Assembly (NCBI GenBank): GCA_964453055.1
Contig: CAYVOD010000066.1
Coordinates: forward strand, 1 to 9,356
DNA length: 9,356 bases
Direction: 5' to 3'
Source of the DNA: UBA2256 sp964453055
GTDB taxonomy: Bacteria > Spirochaetota > Spirochaetia > Treponematales > Rectinemataceae
The position numbers were made by a program, and so were the translations under genes. Positions within the stretch are counted from its first letter, which is position 1. Every line of letters starts with the position of its first letter. Below are positions 6,707 through 9,356 of this stretch, piece after piece. A model generated the notes under the pieces. The model searched no databases. It worked only from the letters and a program-made list of their open reading frames with translations, and was not told the origin of the DNA.

Positions 6707-9312
6707 AACAGTCTCGTTTTATAGATCCTCTGCAAGACCTAGGCCACGAGCTTTTGGCAATACAAAAACCGGCACGGTACCTCGGCGGGGAGCTTGGATC
6801 CAATTTGCGCGTATCCGAGTCCGATCCTCGTTTCAGGGTTGCGCTCTGCTTTCCCGACCTTTACGAAATCGGAATGTCGAACAACGCGATCCGCGTCCTC
6901 TACAACGATATCAACCGGTATTGCGCGGACAAAGTGATTTGCGAGAGGGTATTCGCTCCTGCCAGGGACTTCGAAAAACTTATGGCGGACAATAAGATAC
7001 CCCTTTTCACCCTCGAAAGCGGCATCCCGCTCAGCAGCTGCGACATGCTCGGGTTCTCCATCGGATACGAGCTGCTGGCGACTAATATGCTCACCGTGCT
7101 CGAGCGCGGGGGAATCCCGCTTCGGGTGGAAGATCGGGGAGACGGGGATCCGCTGGTGATAGCCGGCGGTCCTGCCTCCACCAATCCCCATCCCTTCGGG
7201 GCTTTCTTGGACGCGGTCTATATAGGCGAAGCGGAGGCGGGGTTTTATCCTCTCCTGAACGAGTTGGCCGAGATGAAAAAAAATGGCGCCGGCAGGAAGG
7301 CGCTTCTGGAACGCTTGTCCGGCTTTCAAAGCTTCTGGATTTCACCCGAGCGATCCCGGAATCTCGGCATTCCCAAGGGGCATCGCAAAACCCTGCGAGC
7401 CGTCTTTCCGGATTTTTCAACCACAAAAACAAGCACCGCCTTTCCCGTTCCCGTGCTCCAGCCTGTCCAGAACCACGGATCGGTGGAAATAATGCGAGGC
7501 TGTCCTAACGGATGCCGCTTCTGCCACGCCGGCTACTACTACAGGCCGCAGAGGGTAAAGTCACCCGCGCTCATCAAAGAGGAAGTTCGGGATCTCGTGG
7601 AGAAGGCTGGACACAGGGAGATCACCCTCGCATCTCTTTCCTCGGGCGATTATCCCGACATCGTCGGCCTTTTTACCCAGCTCAACGAGGAATGGAACCG
7701 GCGCTCGGTCTCTTTCCAGCTGCCGAGCCTCAAGGTGGACAGCTTTACGCTTCCGCTGCTCGCGGAAGTGGCGCAGTTGCGGAAATCGGGTCTCACCTTC
7801 GCCGTCGAAACGCCTATCGAGTCCTGGCAGCGTTCGGTGAACAAAGTCGTTAGCTTCGACAAGATAGTTTCAATAATCAAAGAGGCGAAGCGATACGGTT
7901 TCAAGTCCGCCAAATTCTACTTTATGATAGGCCTGCCGCTGCCCGAACGGGGTAGGGGGGAAGGGGAGGCTATCGTCGAGTTCCTCTCCAGGCTGATGGG
8001 CGAAGCGCCGCTGGCAATGAACGTGAATATAGGCACTTTCGTTCCAAAACCTCATACTGCGTACGAAAGGGTGGGCCAGATAGGTGAGGAGGAAGCGCTC
8101 CAGGTCATTTATCTGATCAAGGATAGGCTTAGGCATCTAAAACCCATTTCGGTTTCTTACCATTCGCCCTTCAGCTCGCTGCTGGAAGGAATAATAAGCA
8201 GGGGCGACGACGATGTGGGCGAGCTCCTCATCGAAGCCCATCGGAGGGGGGCAGGGTTCGAAGCCTGGGACGACCAGGTTGACCGGGCTTTATGGCGGCA
8301 GCTCCTCGAGGACTTTAAGACTGGGCATGGAAGGGATTATGCCGCCGACTGCCTTTCGGAACGAAAGCCCGACGCGACGCTCCCCTGGGACGATATCAAT
8401 CTTTTCGTGAGCAAATCATTCTTCAGGGAAGAAATGTCGAAATCGAGCAGTTCCGCGCTCACCGGTGTCTGCGAGGACGACTGCGACCATCCCTGCGGCT
8501 CCTGTAACGATCGCTTCAGTATAGTGCATAATATCATACATGATGAATCTATTCCGGAACACCTAGAGGTCGCGACTTCCTCTGAATGCTTCGCAAATGA
8601 CGATAGTAAAGACAATTATGCTCACAAATACTTCAGCTGGAATTTGCGAAAAGATAGGCTTGACCTTTCGGATTCGCTCCAAGATAGACGCTTGATTATT
8701 TCCTTTAAAAAGGTAAAATCCGCTTCCTTGTATCCCTTGCACTCGATTTCTGGCGCCTTTATGCGCGCCATAACGATGCTCAATCTGCCAGTCAGGCATT
8801 CCGAAGGCTTCAATCCCTCGCCGAAGATGGAACTGAACCAGCCTTTGTCCCTAGGTATGGAGTCTCTGGACGAGATAGCGGCATTATGGCTTCTCAAGGA
8901 CCTTACGGAGTCGGAGTGCAGCGAGCTTTTCGACATGTTAAATACGCGACTACCCGCAGGCCTGGAGCTCAATAGGCTAAGGCAGGGGAAAAAACGCTCA
9001 GAAGGCAAAAAATCCATCGGTTCCCTCTACAACGGATCAATGTACTCGATATCCTTTTTCGATTCAAAAGACAAAGCTTCGTTCGAGGACTTCCTAAAAG
9101 ACTTTCCGATCCAGTACGACCAGAACGAACGCGATTCACTTTCACTTTATTTGGCCGATTCCCGAGGCGCCGAGAGAAATGCCGCAAAGCTTGTCTCATC
9201 CGCCCTCGGAGACGAGAAGGTGATGAGCAGATGTAGAATCGTAAGGGATCGTTGCTACGCCGAGTTCGATTGGCAAAAAAGAATCGGCCTTACTTTATTC
9301 GACGCATTATAA
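6703..9312 (+). CDS. Radical SAM protein (TIGR03960-like) fused to DUF2344/TIGR03936 domain
   Basis: The 869-residue product has three parts. Residues 1-250 form the N-terminal domain of the TIGR03960 family, related to B12-binding folds, with FPDLYEIGMSN, GFSIGYEL, VIAGGPASTNPHPFG and IGEAEAG. Residues about 255-480 are a radical SAM domain. C267, C271 and C274 form the CxxxCxxC motif for the 4Fe-4S cluster, followed by GYYYRP and LASLSSGDY. A tail (500-603) ends in four Cys: C590, C594, C598 and C601. After an AT-rich linker comes DUF2344 (about 662-860) with R698-H-S-E-G-F-N-P-S-P707. The two halves are separate adjacent genes in many bacteria, and the fusion is also known. The substrate and product are unknown to me. 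Start is GTG 6703, overlapping the rodA stop (ATGTGA), with GAAGG about 8 bases upstream. It is probably cotranscribed with rodA. Confidence 0.92.
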   Translation: MKQSRFIDPLQDLGHELLAIQKPARYLGGELGSNLRVSESDPRFRVALCFPDLYEIGMSNNAIRVLYNDINRYCADKVICERVFAPARDFEKLMADNKIPLFTLESGIPLSSCDMLGFSIGYELLATNMLTVLERGGIPLRVEDRGDGDPLVIAGGPASTNPHPFGAFLDAVYIGEAEAGFYPLLNELAEMKKNGAGRKALLERLSGFQSFWISPERSRNLGIPKGHRKTLRAVFPDFSTTKTSTAFPVPVLQPVQNHGSVEIMRGCPNGCRFCHAGYYYRPQRVKSPALIKEEVRDLVEKAGHREITLASLSSGDYPDIVGLFTQLNEEWNRRSVSFQLPSLKVDSFTLPLLAEVAQLRKSGLTFAVETPIESWQRSVNKVVSFDKIVSIIKEAKRYGFKSAKFYFMIGLPLPERGRGEGEAIVEFLSRLMGEAPLAMNVNIGTFVPKPHTAYERVGQIGEEEALQVIYLIKDRLRHLKPISVSYHSPFSSLLEGIISRGDDDVGELLIEAHRRGAGFEAWDDQVDRALWRQLLEDFKTGHGRDYAADCLSERKPDATLPWDDINLFVSKSFFREEMSKSSSSALTGVCEDDCDHPCGSCNDRFSIVHNIIHDESIPEHLEVATSSECFANDDSKDNYAHKYFSWNLRKDRLDLSDSLQDRRLIISFKKVKSASLYPLHSISGAFMRAITMLNLPVRHSEGFNPSPKMELNQPLSLGMESLDEIAALWLLKDLTESECSELFDMLNTRLPAGLELNRLRQGKKRSEGKKSIGSLYNGSMYSISFFDSKDKASFEDFLKDFPIQYDQNERDSLSLYLADSRGAERNAAKLVSSALGDEKVMSRCRIVRDRCYAEFDWQKRIGLTLFDAL
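8692..8719 (+). promoter_or_regulatory. Possible sigma70-type promoter inside the fusion gene
   Basis: TTGATT (8692-8697), a 16-base spacer, and TAAAAT (8714-8719) match the housekeeping consensus at 4 of 6 and 5 of 6 positions. The site sits in the AT-rich junction just where the DUF2344 part begins, so it could drive the gene beyond the window. AT-rich coding DNA yields such matches by chance, so confidence is low. Confidence 0.25.
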
Positions 9313-9356
9313 AGGAAACAACCCAGATTTAGGGGATTCGTTATTTAGAGGAGGAA
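9313..9356 (+). promoter_or_regulatory. Intergenic spacer with a strong ribosome-binding site for the next gene
   Basis: These 44 bases follow the stop of the radical SAM gene. They contain AGGAGG at 9349-9354, a full Shine-Dalgarno core and the strongest in the window. The next start codon should lie within about 10 bases beyond the edge. I see no stable hairpin with a T-run, so there is no sign of a terminator and transcription probably continues. Confidence 0.7.

Noticed and set aside
7276..7283. A8 run in the radical SAM gene as a programmed slippage site
   Set aside because: The frame continues through conserved motifs on both sides, and no alternative frame product of interest follows.
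6739..7329. Minus-strand open frame (196 codons) opposite the radical SAM gene
   Set aside because: It is a shadow of a recognisable protein-coding region and has no family motif.
9321..9335. Possible small hairpin CCC-AGATTTA-GGG after the last gene
   Set aside because: The stem is only three or four pairs and no T-run follows, so it is not a credible terminator.

Overview
The window is one block of plus-strand genes with almost no non-coding DNA. From left to right it holds a membrane-anchored TPR protein, mreB, mreC, mreD, the class B penicillin-binding protein PBP2 (mrdA), rodA, and a large radical-SAM protein fused to a DUF2344 domain. The genes are separated by a few bases or overlap as ATGA or GTGA, so they are most likely one operon. 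No stretch longer than 50 bases lacks a gene, no terminator is visible, and no RNA gene, mobile element or CRISPR array was seen.

The layout suggests a moderately GC-rich, didermal bacterium that elongates its wall with a Rod complex. My best guess is a spirochaete of the Treponema/Spirochaeta kind. That rests on remembered gene order (mreBCD, pbp2, rodA without min genes), the DLGTCNT form of the MreB phosphate loop and the over-long RodA. It cannot be proved from this window alone.

The first six genes plausibly work together. MreB forms cytoplasmic filaments that position the machine. MreC and MreD are its membrane and periplasmic scaffold. RodA polymerises lipid II into glycan strands, and PBP2 cross-links them. 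The TPR protein at the head has a basic N-terminus, one membrane helix and an apparently extracytoplasmic TPR domain, so it is a candidate accessory scaffold.

The seventh gene is the main unknown. It belongs to the TIGR03960-type radical-SAM family with a C-terminal TIGR03936/DUF2344 domain. Its function is not known to me, although it recurs beside rod-shape genes and RNase G/L21/L27 genes in other bacteria. A perfect AGGAGG ribosome-binding site in the last bases of the window shows that another gene starts just outside.

The points most worth a second look are the radical-SAM/DUF2344 fusion with its extra four-cysteine cluster, an approximately 68-residue two-helix insertion in RodA, a 17-codon ORF that overlaps both the mreD stop and an internal mrdA ATG, a promoter-like sequence at the fusion junction of the last gene, and substitutions in normally fixed MreB loops.
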